Source: Tausonia pullulans
Lineage: Eukaryota > Basidiomycota > Tremellomycetes > Cystofilobasidiales > Mrakiaceae
Direction of reading: 5' to 3'
NCBI GenBank assembly: GCA_951802195.1
Contig: OX637635.1
Location: forward strand, 434,001-498,000
Length of the DNA stretch: 64,000 nucleotides
Position numbers and translations under genes: made by a program. The notes beneath the pieces are model-generated. The model did no database searches. It was not told the DNA's origin and saw nothing but the letters and a program-made list of their open reading frames with translations. Shown here in pieces: positions 22,811 through 33,510 of this stretch. Every line of letters begins with the position of its first letter. The stretch's first letter is position 1.

Positions 22811-25806
22811 ATGTTCTCCCGATCAGCCCGACTCGCTCTCCCTTCACGGCCAACAGCAGCGACTGCTGCCCCAGGCCCACGACGGCCGGCGCGCTTCTTT
22901 TCATCCTCGCCCCCTCGCTGCCGGCTACAGCCGCCCTTCTCCTCTGCTCCCCATTCAACGACGACGACGGGATTCTCCCTTACGACGCTCCTCACGACCT
23001 CCATCCTCGCCTCCACACTCACCTACTTCGCCCTCAACGGAGCCTCGCCCATCCTCCTCGATGTGTTCAGCATGGAGCCCGAACCGCCGTTCAAAAGCAA
23101 GCGGTTCGGCTCGAATCGGGATTTCGAGCTCGCGATTGACGAGCTGAAGGAGGCGTTCGGAAAGGAACAGTGCTCGACGGATCCAGAGGAGCTGCTGGGG
23201 CACGGGTGAGTCGAGACAGACGGGCTGAGAAAGGAGCGCCGAGGCGAAAGGTGAGCATCGATGGACTCGGTTCTCACCCAGCGTTCGATCCCTCCTGCCA
23301 GGTTCTCGCCGAACACCTATCATGCGCCGAGAGTCCCTGCGGTGGTCGTCTACGTCGAGAGCACGGAGGATGTCGTCCGGGTGATGAAGACCGCGACAAA
23401 GTACCGAGGTCGGTCCAGCGAGCGCCGCAGTCGGGTTTGGCATATGGCCCCCGCACGCATGATGATTGACGCCTTCCTATGACCCGGCAGTCCCTGTCGT
23501 CCCCTGGAGCGGCGGCACAAGCCTCGAAGGCCACATCACAGCGCCCTTCGGTGGCATCAGCGTCGACCTGTCCCGCATGGACAAGATTCTCAAACTCAAC
23601 GTCTCAGGTGAGTGATCCCTCGAATCTGTCCAGCGTTGAGTCGGCGAGCTAACGACGTCTCTTTCTCGACCCTCCCTAGACTCTGACGTTGTCGTGCAGT
23701 CTGGCGTTGGCTGGGAGCAGCTCAACGAGCACCTCAAGGATGAAGGCATTCCGCTGTTCTTCCCGGTGAGTTCACAGATTTTGGGAGCGACGAAGATGCC
23801 GAGACTTATAGTTGTCGGATGCGCAGCTCGACCCAGGTTCTGGAGCGACGATCGGCGGGATGGTGGCTACTGGGTGCTCAGGGACGAACGCTGTACGATA
23901 TGGAAGTGAGTCGCGGCTCGCACCAGGGAGGAGCGAACTCGTTGTCTGACTTGGCCCACTGCACGTAGCTGCCAAGGCGGAGTGGTTCCTGAACATTGTG
24001 AGGTTCCGTTCCTTGACGCATCACACAGGAGTTGACCACTAATCAGCCCTCCGTAGACCGTTGTCTTGCCGAGTGGCGAGGTCATCAAGACTCGCAGTAG
24101 AGCTCGGTAAGCGCTCGACATCCTTCCGAACCCATTGTCGACCCTTCTAACAATTTCCGCGCTTTGCAGAAAATCTTCTGCCGGATTCGACGTCACAAAA
24201 GTCTTCATCGGCGCCGAGGGCACGCTCGGCATCGTTACGGAAGGTGCGCCTGTCGAACGGAACTGTCGGTCGTGCGTAGTTGCTGATTGACCCGGCTTCC
24301 CTCAGCTACTCTCCGCCTCGCCCCTCTCCTTCCCACCATGGTCGCGGTGTGCTCGTTCCCAGACGTCAAGCATGCCACTGAGGCCGTCTACGAGGTTCTC
24401 GGCACGGGAGTACCCCTGCAATGCGTGGAGCTGCTCGATACCACCATGTGAGGGCCTTGCAATGGGGTCGGCTCTACCCTTTTCTGACTCCTGACGCCTT
24501 GATTCAGGATGCGGGCCCTCAACGGAGCTGCCATGACGGACCAGCGGTACACTGAGAAAGACAGCATCTTCTTCAAGTTCCAGGGCACCCCCGGGGTGCG
24601 TCGTCTCATCCCAGTCCGACTATCCCGCCTTGCTCATTCACTCCTCAACACTGACTCTCGAGGAACGACAGATCATCGCCGAGGCGTCCTCAGTCGTCGC
24701 CAATATCGTGCCCAAGCACGGGGGCAAGGATTTCCGGGTCGCCAAGGACCAGGAGGAATCTCTAGAGATGTGGCGGGGTCGAAAGGTGCGTTCGGTGTCT
24801 TATCCTTGTGCTGCCTTGCTTGTTGTCTTCTGGAGATAACTGACTCGCGGGCGAAAAACAAACAAGATGGCGCATTGGTCCGTCATGGCTCTCCGGGTAT
24901 GACCAAGTGCTTTTTATTTATTATGCCTGGGCATGGTGCTGACCCCGGACTCTTGTAGCCCGAGGCCAAGAATTGGAGTACGGACGTCTGCATCCCGGTG
25001 TCACACCTTCCAGAGCTCGTCAAGACGACTCAGGACGATCTCAAGGAGTGCGGGCTGACGGCGGCGGTCCTTGGGTGAGTCGCAGCGAGACCGAGACCCT
25101 GCAATTGTTTCTCATCTAATGGAGGATTACGCTGTACAGACACGTCGGGGATGGTGAGCTAGCCTCTTGGCTGTGAGGCCCGAGGCTGAGTTGCTGACCT
25201 TCTCTTCATTCGTTCCAGGAAACTTCCACGCTGGAATCGTTCGTCCTCCAACCTTTACTCCATCTCCTGAGGAGGAATCTTGCTGACCATTCCTGTCTCC
25301 CTTGCAGCTATTTGAGACCCCAGAAGAGTACGAAGTGGCCGACGGCGCCGTCCACCGAATGGTCGAGCGTGCGATTGCGCTCGGTGGAACGTGCACGGGC
25401 GAACACGGCGTCGGCGTCGGGAAGAAGGTGGGCTGGACGCCCCCCGCTCTCTCTTGAAACAGAAGATGGTCTGGACTGACCTCTTCCCTTGGCAGGAGTA
25501 TCTGGTCTCTGAGCTCGGGCAAGGAACCGTCGATGTCATGAAACTCATCAAGAATTCCATCGATCCTCTCGGCATCATGTGCGTCCCAAGCTTTTCATCC
25601 GGGCACAGATCAGGACCAGGCTGACACGGTTTCTTCAATGCCTTCAGGAACCCTGGCAAGGTTCGTCTGCAGTCCTTGCTCGATCGACGAACGAACGTCC
25701 TCCATTGACAATTCGTCCCCCCCCCCACCCTCGTTTCCAGCTCTACCCAGATGATCTTCCGGACGAGCATGTCGTCTCCAGCTGGTCCCCAGCGATCACC
25801 AAGTGA
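22811..25806 (+). CDS. DLD1: Mitochondrial D-lactate dehydrogenase (cytochrome c)
   Basis: Nineteen exons: 22811-23205, 23302-23408, 23491-23607, 23680-23765, 23827-23905, 23969-23997, 24057-24106, 24170-24243, 24306-24447, 24508-24595, 24672-24785, 24867-24896, 24959-25074, 25140-25153, 25219-25238, 25308-25427, 25496-25578, 25648-25660 and 25741-25806 (580 residues). An Arg-rich mitochondrial presequence (RPARFFSSSPPR) is followed by one membrane segment (LLTTSILASTLTYFAL). The FAD-binding domain has VPWSGGTSLEGH and GATIGGMVATGCSGTNAVRYG. The C-terminal FAD-oxidase domain has GHVGDGNFHA and TGEHGVGVGK. It oxidises D-lactate to pyruvate at the inner membrane. Exons of 13, 14 and 20 nt lie near the 3' end. 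Confidence 0.95.
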
Positions 25807-25891
25807 TGATCTTGGTTCTTAAGCATCCATATAGCATCGACTCCCTTCATCGTTTAGTTCTCCACCTTCTCTCTCGAAGATGTCATCACCT

Positions 25892-27844
25892 TCAGCCCGT
25901 CGTCCGCTGGCTCCTAAGCCTCAGACCCTCGGCGTTCCCGTTCCCCTCACCATTGATGCCCTCCCCCTCGCCAAGGTCTCCATCGAGGCCGTCGACCTTC
26001 TCCGCCACCTCCCCCACCACCCGGTCCGTCTCCTCCGCGGCGGCCTCGCGCTCCTTCGCCTCCAGTTCATCGTCCTCCCCGTCTTGCCACTTCCACAGGC
26101 CCTCCCACTCCCCCCTCGCGAGCGCCACCAGCCCGACGGACCCGACGCACGCGGGGGAGAGGTACAGCAGCGCCGGCTGGGCTGAGTGGAAGGTGTGCAT
26201 GATGACCTGAGACCCACCCACAATGTCAGAAAGAGAGAGAGAGAGAGAGAGAAAGAAAAGGAGCGCAAGAAGGGAGGGAGGAATCGTACGATGGTGGCCA
26301 CGAGGCCTGTGACATAAGCGACCATGGTCGCATAGAAGTAGGGCTTGGGGAAGGCACTGGAGGGGGTATACGGGTGGGAGGGGTTGCGCCGGGCCGCGAG
26401 CGAGAAGTCGTACCGGAGAGCGAGGGCGATGAAGACACCTGAATTTGGATGCGAGAAGGTGTGTCAGGATGAGAAGGTAAGAGGGTGCCACGGGAAGGGG
26501 TAGACGGACCAGGGATGACGATGTCGCCGAGGCCGAGCATTGTGAATCCTAGAGCACGGGTGAGGCCTTGGTCCTTGGGGAAGATGAGCTGGGGAAGCGA
26601 AGAGGGTTTAAGCGAGGGGATTGCATTGACCAAAGGGGAGAATATTGCGCACCTTGACCGGCGCTTCGAGGCCAGTAGCGACCGAAACCATCTACAAGGA
26701 GTAGGTCAGTCTTTTGAGCTCGTGACAGAGATGACAAGAGGAACAACGAACGACGTCGGTTCCGAACACCCAGAAGCTGAAGAGGGCATGATTTCAGCAA
26801 GGAGAAAAATCGAAACACGCAGCTTATAGCTCACATGTCGTAGAAGAAGAGTCCGCCGAGAAGGACAGAGCCCGTGAGGAAGCTATCAAGTTTCATGAGC
26901 ATGACGGCGTTGTGGGCGAACGAAAATCCCATGATCTGAAGAAGAATGCTTTAGTCGCATTTCAGGACCAAGGTGCCCTCGTGTACGTACGTTGTTGGCC
27001 CACCAGGGCTTGTCAAGCACAATGTAACTGTAGGGCACCGCGCCCGCCGCAGGAATCATGAGCAGCGAGAGGAACGGGATTGAAAGCGACGCGATTCCTG
27101 TAAGAGGCGCATCAGCTGCTATTTGCGGGCGATACCGATTAGAAGGAAGAGGCGACTTACTCGACGTCTGGTCGGAGATCTTGATGGTATAGAGCGGAAG
27201 CCGCGACGAGACAAAGCTCGGCGTCAAGTAAGTGATGATCGTGGAACCAGTCTGCAATCGCCAGATAGACGTCAATATGGACGCAACTGAAGCTTACAAA
27301 GGACGAAACACGACGCACCTCCCAAACAGCCATGACGCCGGTCAGGGTAAAGTACCACCCGATGAACCAATTGATCCATGCTTTGTCGACGTACCTGCAC
27401 GCACCCGGAACAGTCAGCCTTGTACTAGCCACAGTATGAGAAGAGAAAGTAGCTCACTTGAAGATGAGGTAGAGACCCAAAAGCATGCAAGATCCCAAGA
27501 CTGGGAACCAGTACGCATCCTGCAGCGAGATGCGCTCGCTAAGATCATCATCGTCTTCGTCGTCGTTTGCCTCGCCGGCCATCTTGCCGCCGCGCTCCCG
27601 GAGGAGGCGTCTGGACCGCCGAGACGTCTAGAAATCAGAACCAGTATAGTTAGGTCTCTTCTGACAGACTGTTGGAAGCAACCAGCGCGCACCTGAAGAG
27701 AACCAAACGAGCCAAGGACGATGCTGAGTAGCGACCGAACGCGTCAGTGTATACTCCATCCACACGCCCGAACGCAGGCACTAACGGAAGAACGGCCAGC
27801 GTCAGGGTGGCCGTGTACGCCTGGGCGAGTCCGGCGTCGAGCAT
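25892..27844 (-). CDS. Signal peptide peptidase (intramembrane aspartyl protease)
   Basis: Exons 27786-27844, 27693-27723, 27458-27627, 27319-27394, 27161-27251, 26991-27097, 26835-26935, 26752-26776, 26653-26691, 26510-26588, 26290-26438 and 25892-26206 give 413 residues. The presenilin-type active site is complete: YD in GLFFYDIFWVFGTDVMV, GxGD in MLGLGDIVIPG and the PAL motif in QPALLYLSP. About nine hydrophobic helices are visible. The enzyme cleaves signal-peptide remnants and tail-anchored substrates in the ER membrane. The C-terminus is an unusually long acidic tail of about 70 residues (DGEDDELEAKEREAAAEET). A GA/CT repeat lies in the last intron (about 26227-26255). Confidence 0.92.
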
Positions 27845-28262
27845 GGTCTGGCAAGCGAGGGAGGGGGGGAGGGTGAGGGTTAGGTGCTGCCTCGCTGGCT
27901 ACCTGCTGGCGGTTTCACGCGTCCTTGTCGCGTCGCGTGCGCATGCATGGCCCTGGCGGAGCATCACCCGCTCCTTCAATCCTCTGGCCCTCACCTGTCT
28001 CCTCCCTGGAAGCCAAATCAAGAACAGACTTGTAACTAATGTCGAAAAGAGGGCGATATCTCACCCCCTGACGGGCCTTCCCCTGTCGGAGGTGTCACCA
28101 TGGCAACGCGGACGAGGCTCGTCATGGGCTCGTGTGCGTCAGCCCTCCAGAGGAGGTGGTTCTTCTGCTGCCTCCCCCCTGACGCTTCCGTTCCCTTGCT
28201 TCTCCTGTCTTAACCTCCAACAACTACCGAACAAATCCTTGACTCTTGTTAAAGCTTCGACC
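27845..28262. other. Divergent promoter region, SPP and NCS1
   Basis: 418 bp between the divergent start codons. Nothing beyond pyrimidine-rich leader sequence before NCS1 is visible. Confidence 0.45.
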
Positions 28263-29774
28263 ATGGCGAGTCATGCCCAGAGATCGCTCGGCGGCGTGCT
28301 CGACCCCCTCAGGCTGACGACTTCCTCCATTGCGCTCACGCCGCCTCGGTCTCTCTGGTCTCGTGGTTCACCCTTGGTCGACCAACAGGGAGGAAAGCAA
28401 TCCAAGCTCTCGCCTGAACAGCTCAGCGATCTCCAGAAGCTTACCTACTGTCAGTCCTTGTCATCGGGGGGGTGCTCCCAACGCCGTAGAGAAGGCGTCC
28501 AGCTACGGGAAGGAAGACAGGGGACTTGGGAGGTTCCGCCCCCAAGGGGGGAAATAGCGGTGGCCAGCCTTCAAAAGCCATCAGTTCGGCGGTCGTCTCG
28601 GGTCCCGCCAGTGGGATTGGGGAGCTCTCTTCCGTGCCGAGGGGTGTTCTTCGCTAGTCTTGCTCTGGCGTTGCACGATCTAGGGTCGGCAGCAGACCGA
28701 TGTTCGACTGGCCTGGACAGCGAGCGACGCGCTTGACGGCCGCGTCTGGCTCATTCATGCCCGTCGTCGGGTGCCTCGCCTTCACCCGCCCTCCCCCATC
28801 GCTGACAGACAGCTCGTTGACGCCATATCCTCGGTCCCCCTCAGTCGACAAGAAAGAGCTCCAGCAGTGGTATGTGTCCCCGGCAGGAGGTGGTCGCCCC
28901 TCTGCGCTCATCCAAACGCTAGCTCGTCGTCTTTCGTCATCATGCTAACGTGCTGTTGTTCGTCTTTGCAGGTACAAGGGCTACCTTAAGGATTGCCCCT
29001 CTGGCCAGCTGAGCACCGATGAATTCAAGAAGATCTACAAGCAGTTCTTCCCTTTTGGCGATCCTGCTCAGTTCGCGGGTGAGTCGACGCGCGCAAGTCT
29101 CCCCGAGCAAACTGCTCCTGAACGCCCCGGGCTCCGCAGAGTATGTCTTCCGGGTGTTTGACGAGGACAAAAGCGGCACGATCGAGTTCAAGGAGTTCAT
29201 CTGCGCGCTCTCGGTGACCTCGCGCGGTCGGCTCGACGAGAAGCTCAAGTGTGGGTTTTATTCATTCGCATTGCGCGCACTCCCATTTCAGAGATGCACT
29301 GACAATCCTGCATGCACCTCCAGGGGCCTTTTCTCTGTACGACAGTACGTGATTGTCTGTGTCCGTGTCTGCGAGAATTTAGCCGCTGACCCAGCGGCTC
29401 CATCAGTCGATGGCGACGGTGTTATCACCTACGATGAGATGCTGCAGATCGTCGGCGCCATCTACAAGATGACCGGCCAGATGGTCAAGCTCCCGGAGGA
29501 TGAGGACACGCCGGAAAAGGTGGGAAGCTGGGCTCGTTTTCCGGTAACCCCAAGGCTCACACCTATGCCTTTCCCCAGCGCGTCGACAAGATCTTCCGAA
29601 ACATGGACAAGGACAAGAACGCCCAGCTGAGCTATGAGGAGTTTGCCGAGGGTTCGAAGAAGGATCCGACGATTGTTCAGGTGGGTCTCGCTCTCGCTGC
29701 TTCTTCGCGTGTCTGAGATCATTGCTGACTCTCACTCCTCCCAGGCCCTCTCTCTATACGATGGTCTTGTATAG
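28263..29774 (+). CDS. NCS1: Neuronal calcium sensor 1 (frequenin)
   Basis: Exons 28263-28265, 28389-28449, 28845-28869, 28972-29078, 29140-29250, 29324-29344, 29407-29519, 29579-29680 and 29745-29774 give 190 residues, the exact length of yeast Frq1 and human NCS-1. The protein starts [13 protein letters not shown], so Gly2 can be N-myristoylated. EF-hand loops are [24 protein letters not shown] and [14 protein letters not shown]1 is degenerate as usual. It ends SLYDGLV. Frequenins regulate phosphatidylinositol 4-kinase and calcium responses at membranes. The first exon is only the start codon and is followed by a GC-AG intron. If that intron is retained, 41 extra residues are read in frame and Gly2 is lost. 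Confidence 0.93.
28266..28388 (+). other. GC-AG intron directly after the NCS1 start codon
   Basis: The donor is ATG|GCGAGTC and the acceptor ACCAACAG|GGAGG. Length is 123 nt (41 codons) with no stop in the start-codon frame. Splicing restores the 190-residue family length and the myristoylation glycine. Confidence 0.75.
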
Positions 29775-30047
29775 ACGGTTTCCGCGCGCTCCACCCTGCT
29801 GTCTCTCCCTCGCTGCCCCTCCTATGTACACTCTTTTCTTTGCTTTTTCTCTCCCCTCCTGTCTTCCTTTCTTTGGATCTCGATGCGCCCCATCTTGCCC
29901 ACGACCCCGGCCCGAGCACTCCGTTCTCGTCATCGGCGAAGACCGAGAGCTGGGGAAGACGCCTCCCTCCCTCCTTACCCTTCCTCACCTGCGTTCGGCG
30001 ATTCCGTCCGACGGAGACCTCAACACCCATCTTCTTCTCCTCCCGAC

Positions 30048-31183
30048 ATGTCTTCTTCCCAAGCCCGCTGGACGCGCCTCATCCGCTTCCTCTCACCCGC
30101 CGGCCACGCCGTCTACGGCGACGTCGCTTCCCTTCCCGCTTCGCCCTCCTCGCCGCTTACCGCGCGCATCATCCAGGGCTACCCGCTCGAGCGGTACACT
30201 ATCACGAACGAGACAGTCGAGGTTGAGGAGAAAGACCTCTTGGCTCCCCTTCAGAAGGAGGCAATCCCTCTGATTAGGCTCATTGGGCTCAACTACAAGG
30301 AGCATGGTGAGTGATCTAGTCGCGTCGCTCGCACACTCACTACGGCTAAAGCAGGCTGCTGATGCCCTGTTCTTTCTCTCTTCCTTGCTTCCCCTCTCCC
30401 CTATCCACGCCGCTTTGACAGCCCGAGAGTCTAACCTCCCCGAACCGCCCAGCCCCCCTCTCTTCGTCAAGCCCCGCACCGCTGCCGCCGGCCCTCGTTC
30501 CACCATCGTCGTCCCCCGGATCGCATCTTCTTACATCGACAAGCCTTCGGGCCGCAAGTCGGCTACGCCTCAGATTGACTACGAGGGCGAGCTCGTTGTC
30601 GTCATTGGCAAGGAGTGCAAGGACGTCAGTCGTGAGAGTGCGATGGACCATGTCGCGGGGTTCGCGGTCGGACAAGACGTTTCGGCAAGGGAATGGCAGA
30701 TGAACAACGGGAGCCAGTGGTGCATAAACCGACTTTTGTTCTTCCGGTGATTCGTCAGCTAATTTCCCGCTCCATGTCAGGTCCTTCTCCAAGGGTTTCG
30801 ACGGCTGGGCCCCCTTCGGCCCCTACATTACCTCTCCCTCGGCCCTCCCATCGAGCAGCTCCTCGCCCTCCCTCAACCTCAGGACCAAAGTCAACTCCAC
30901 GCTTCGCCAGTCCTCATCTACCTCCGACATGATTTACGACGTCCCGACGATCATCTCCTTCCTCTCCTCCGGTACCACGCTCGAGCCGGGCACGCTCATC
31001 TTCACAGGCACTCCCAAGGGCGTCGCGATGGGTGTCAAGGATACCAGCGAGAAGGAGAAAAGCTGGCTGAGGGATGGGGATGTCGTCGAGGTGGAGATTG
31101 AGGGGTTGGGCAGGCTCAGGAACGAGGTGAGGTTCGAAGGAGGCGAGGCGGATCAAAGGGGCTGGAGGGAGTCGAAGCTTTGA
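30048..31183 (+). CDS. Fumarylacetoacetate hydrolase-fold protein (FAHD1-like)
   Basis: Exons 30048-30306, 30422-30719 and 30781-31183 give 319 residues. Family landmarks in order are IGLNYKEHA, PLFVKPRTA, DYEGELVVVIGKECKDV (metal-binding Glu), FAVGQDVSAREWQ, and FTGTPKGVAMG near the C-terminus. This fold includes acylpyruvases, oxaloacetate decarboxylases/tautomerases and fumarylacetoacetases, all magnesium-dependent. The length and short N-terminus favour the FAHD1-type group over true fumarylacetoacetase. There is no clear targeting signal. It sits about 270 bp downstream of NCS1. Exact substrate is unknown. Confidence 0.87.
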
Positions 31184-31253
31184 GATAACCAAACGAGAAG
31201 CTTTGTATGTGATACGTTGAGTTACTGTCCTATAAAAGATACAAGGTGTTCCT

Positions 31254-33143
31254 TCAAGCACTTCTGCCCCAGAGACCATCGTCCCCCTCCGCGAACGCCC
31301 CACAGACGTCCTTCCACGTCTTTCGCTCGCCCGTCTCGGCAATCTGAACGCCTCCACTGCGCTCGACGGCCTTGCGGGCTCGAGCTCGAACGATGGCTCG
31401 CTCTTTGGCGTTACCGCGACCTCCCTGTGGTCGTTTGTTCGTGCGGTCAGATGTCAGACCCTGTCACCGTCGAGACGAGAGAATGAGGAGAAAGAGGAAC
31501 CCACCGAGATCCACCACATATCCTTCCACCACTGATCGTCCGCCAGCAGCTTCTTCTCCCCTCCATTGAAGTGCAGCGCGATAGGTGTCTCGCCCGAGAT
31601 TTTGTTAACTCCCAAGAGCTCGATGGGAGAGACTTTCTGGAGGTGCGTTTGGGAGGGGATGAAGACGACGTCGTGCTCCGAGTAGGTGAGTGTTTGAAAG
31701 AGGGAAGAGGTGTAGTCGAGTGCGAGGGGGTGCTTGTCGGCAGCGGAGTAGAAAAGCGTCATGCTGGGGCGGAGAGGGGAGACGGGTCAGAGGCAAGGGA
31801 TACCTCGGTCAGAACGAGGGGAGACGCACAAGAGCTGTTGGTCGCCCTTGGTGGCGTCCCGCTGGGTGGCAAGCTGCGTGAGGTCCTGGTACAGCGGCTT
31901 GAGAAGCGATTGTTGAGCAATGATGGTGCCTATGAGGAGAGAGAAGAAAGAAGCTGAACGCATGTCGGATTTCTAAGCGTTTGAACCTGGTACACACCCG
32001 AGTTCGGCCAGCGAGGACGGTTGAGGTAGTAACTAGTGGCGGGAAACCAGTCAGAATTTTCCTCTAAGAGGAGCCTTTTCATGAATAGCGATACTCACGT
32101 GTGGTCGTGGGGGTTGTCCTCCGACCCCGTGTCGGTGTTTGGGCCGTATGCCTCGCGAGGGAGAGGCGACTCGGGGATAGCCGTGCACTCGGCGGGGTCC
32201 GGAGGGATCGGCCAGCAGCGTTTGTCGGCGCCTGTAGCAATCGAGGAGATTCAGAGACGATAGAGACGATAGAGACGATAGAAACGTGACGGAGGTCACG
32301 TCTGTAACGAACCGATGAGGACGTTGGGATTTGAGCGCGCCAGCTGAGGGCAACAGGCAATCGTCAGCCAGCATGCTGAATTGTGCTCAAATGCGCTTTC
32401 TTGCTCTGCTCACAAACTTCTCGACCAGGACACTGGGCGGCTGCTGAAGCCAGACATCGAAGGCGTCGATCTGGCGCGAGAGCCAGTCACGTCAGTGGCG
32501 CCCCCCGCGACCTCGTTCCATTCCTTCTTCAGCCTCACCATAAAGACAAGGTCGTTCGGCTCCGTGACGTTATTCCGAATGTAGTCCGTCACGCCCTTGA
32601 CCTATCGGCGAGGTCGCGACAGAGTCAGGATTCAGCGCGCATGGATGGCATGGATGGCTGGGCCTTCTCTCGCGTTTCGACACGTCTGAGTCGTTGCACA
32701 CGCGTCTTAGGCTTACCTTAATCTGCCTCGCCTCGCCTCCTTTGGCCTTGTTGCCAAAGTTGATGACAACAGGGTCGTAGCCGTGGAGGAGGGCCGTAAG
32801 AAGTGTCTTGCATCCCTGTTCTCGCGTTCGCTCCCTCCCGGTCAGCGCCTTCCCTCGATCGTGAAAGGGAGACGGAAGAGCGCATGCTCCACAAACTCAC
32901 CCCACGGTCGAAGTGCGTTGCCGGAAAGAGCATGTGCAGGTTTGGCCTCGCCGGTGCTGCCGGAATCGCTGCCGTTGGAGAGTGCGGCGATACTGGAGGA
33001 ACACCCGCGGCGGCGCCAGCGCCATTCGCGAGTGACGTAGGGAGAACCTGAAAGGAGGAGAGACCGGACACTAAATAGAAGAGCGTGCCGACGGAGGCGA
33101 GGACAAGCCCGCAGACGAGGGCGAGCCGCTGCGAAGAGCGCAT
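31254..33143 (-). CDS. Type II membrane glycosyltransferase, PLOD-like
   Basis: Exons 32901-33143, 32717-32815, 32539-32601, 32414-32470, 32313-32343, 32099-32231, 31998-32032, 31830-31929, 31505-31763 and 31254-31424 give 396 residues. A single signal-anchor (LALVCGLVLASVGTLFYLV) is followed by a short linker and a lumenal domain. Motifs are CKTLLTALLHGYDPVVINFG, DAFDVWLQQPPSVL and GADKRCWP. These match the glycosyltransferase part of lysyl-hydroxylase/PLOD-type proteins found in many fungi, which here lack the oxygenase domain. It probably acts in the Golgi. The DxD-like acidic motif falls in the DAFDVW segment. Donor and acceptor sugars are not predictable. The intron at 32232-32312 carries a 9-bp tandem repeat. 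Confidence 0.72.
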
Positions 33144-33510
33144 GGCCAAAAGGGAGAAGGGAGAAGCTAGAGGGAGTTGGAGAGAGTCGCGCGCAGAAGG
33201 CCGCCGAACGTGATTGCTGGCTTGGTCTAGATTCTCTTCGTGCATCTTAAGGTGTGAAAGGAGAGCGAGTCCCTGTTTCGTGCTCTTGACGTTCTCCGCA
33301 CCCGGAGAACAATTCGAGGGAGACGTCAGGGGCGGAGAGAGAACGCGGTAAGCTTGCAACGATGCGCACGGGGCGCTTTAAGGAGAAGAAGGGGCGAGAC
33401 TGCGGCGGCCAATATGGAACATAGGGGGGACAACGATGAGACAACACAACAGATAGGACTCGAAGAAAAAGGGAAAGAAACAAGAAATGGGCCGGACATG
33501 CAACGCTCCC
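33144..33510. other. Intergenic stretch between two minus-strand genes
   Basis: 367 bp upstream of the glycosyltransferase and downstream of the 490-residue membrane protein. No gene or repeat is seen. Confidence 0.45.

Noticed and set aside
22033-23139. A 368-codon plus-strand frame spanning the TSC13 end and DLD1 start
   Set aside because: It reads across two well-supported genes in a frame that matches neither, except for short coincidental stretches.
30719-30780. Possible GC donor in the FAHD1-like gene
   Set aside because: A normal GTGCAT donor restores the conserved Trp codon, so no unusual site is needed.
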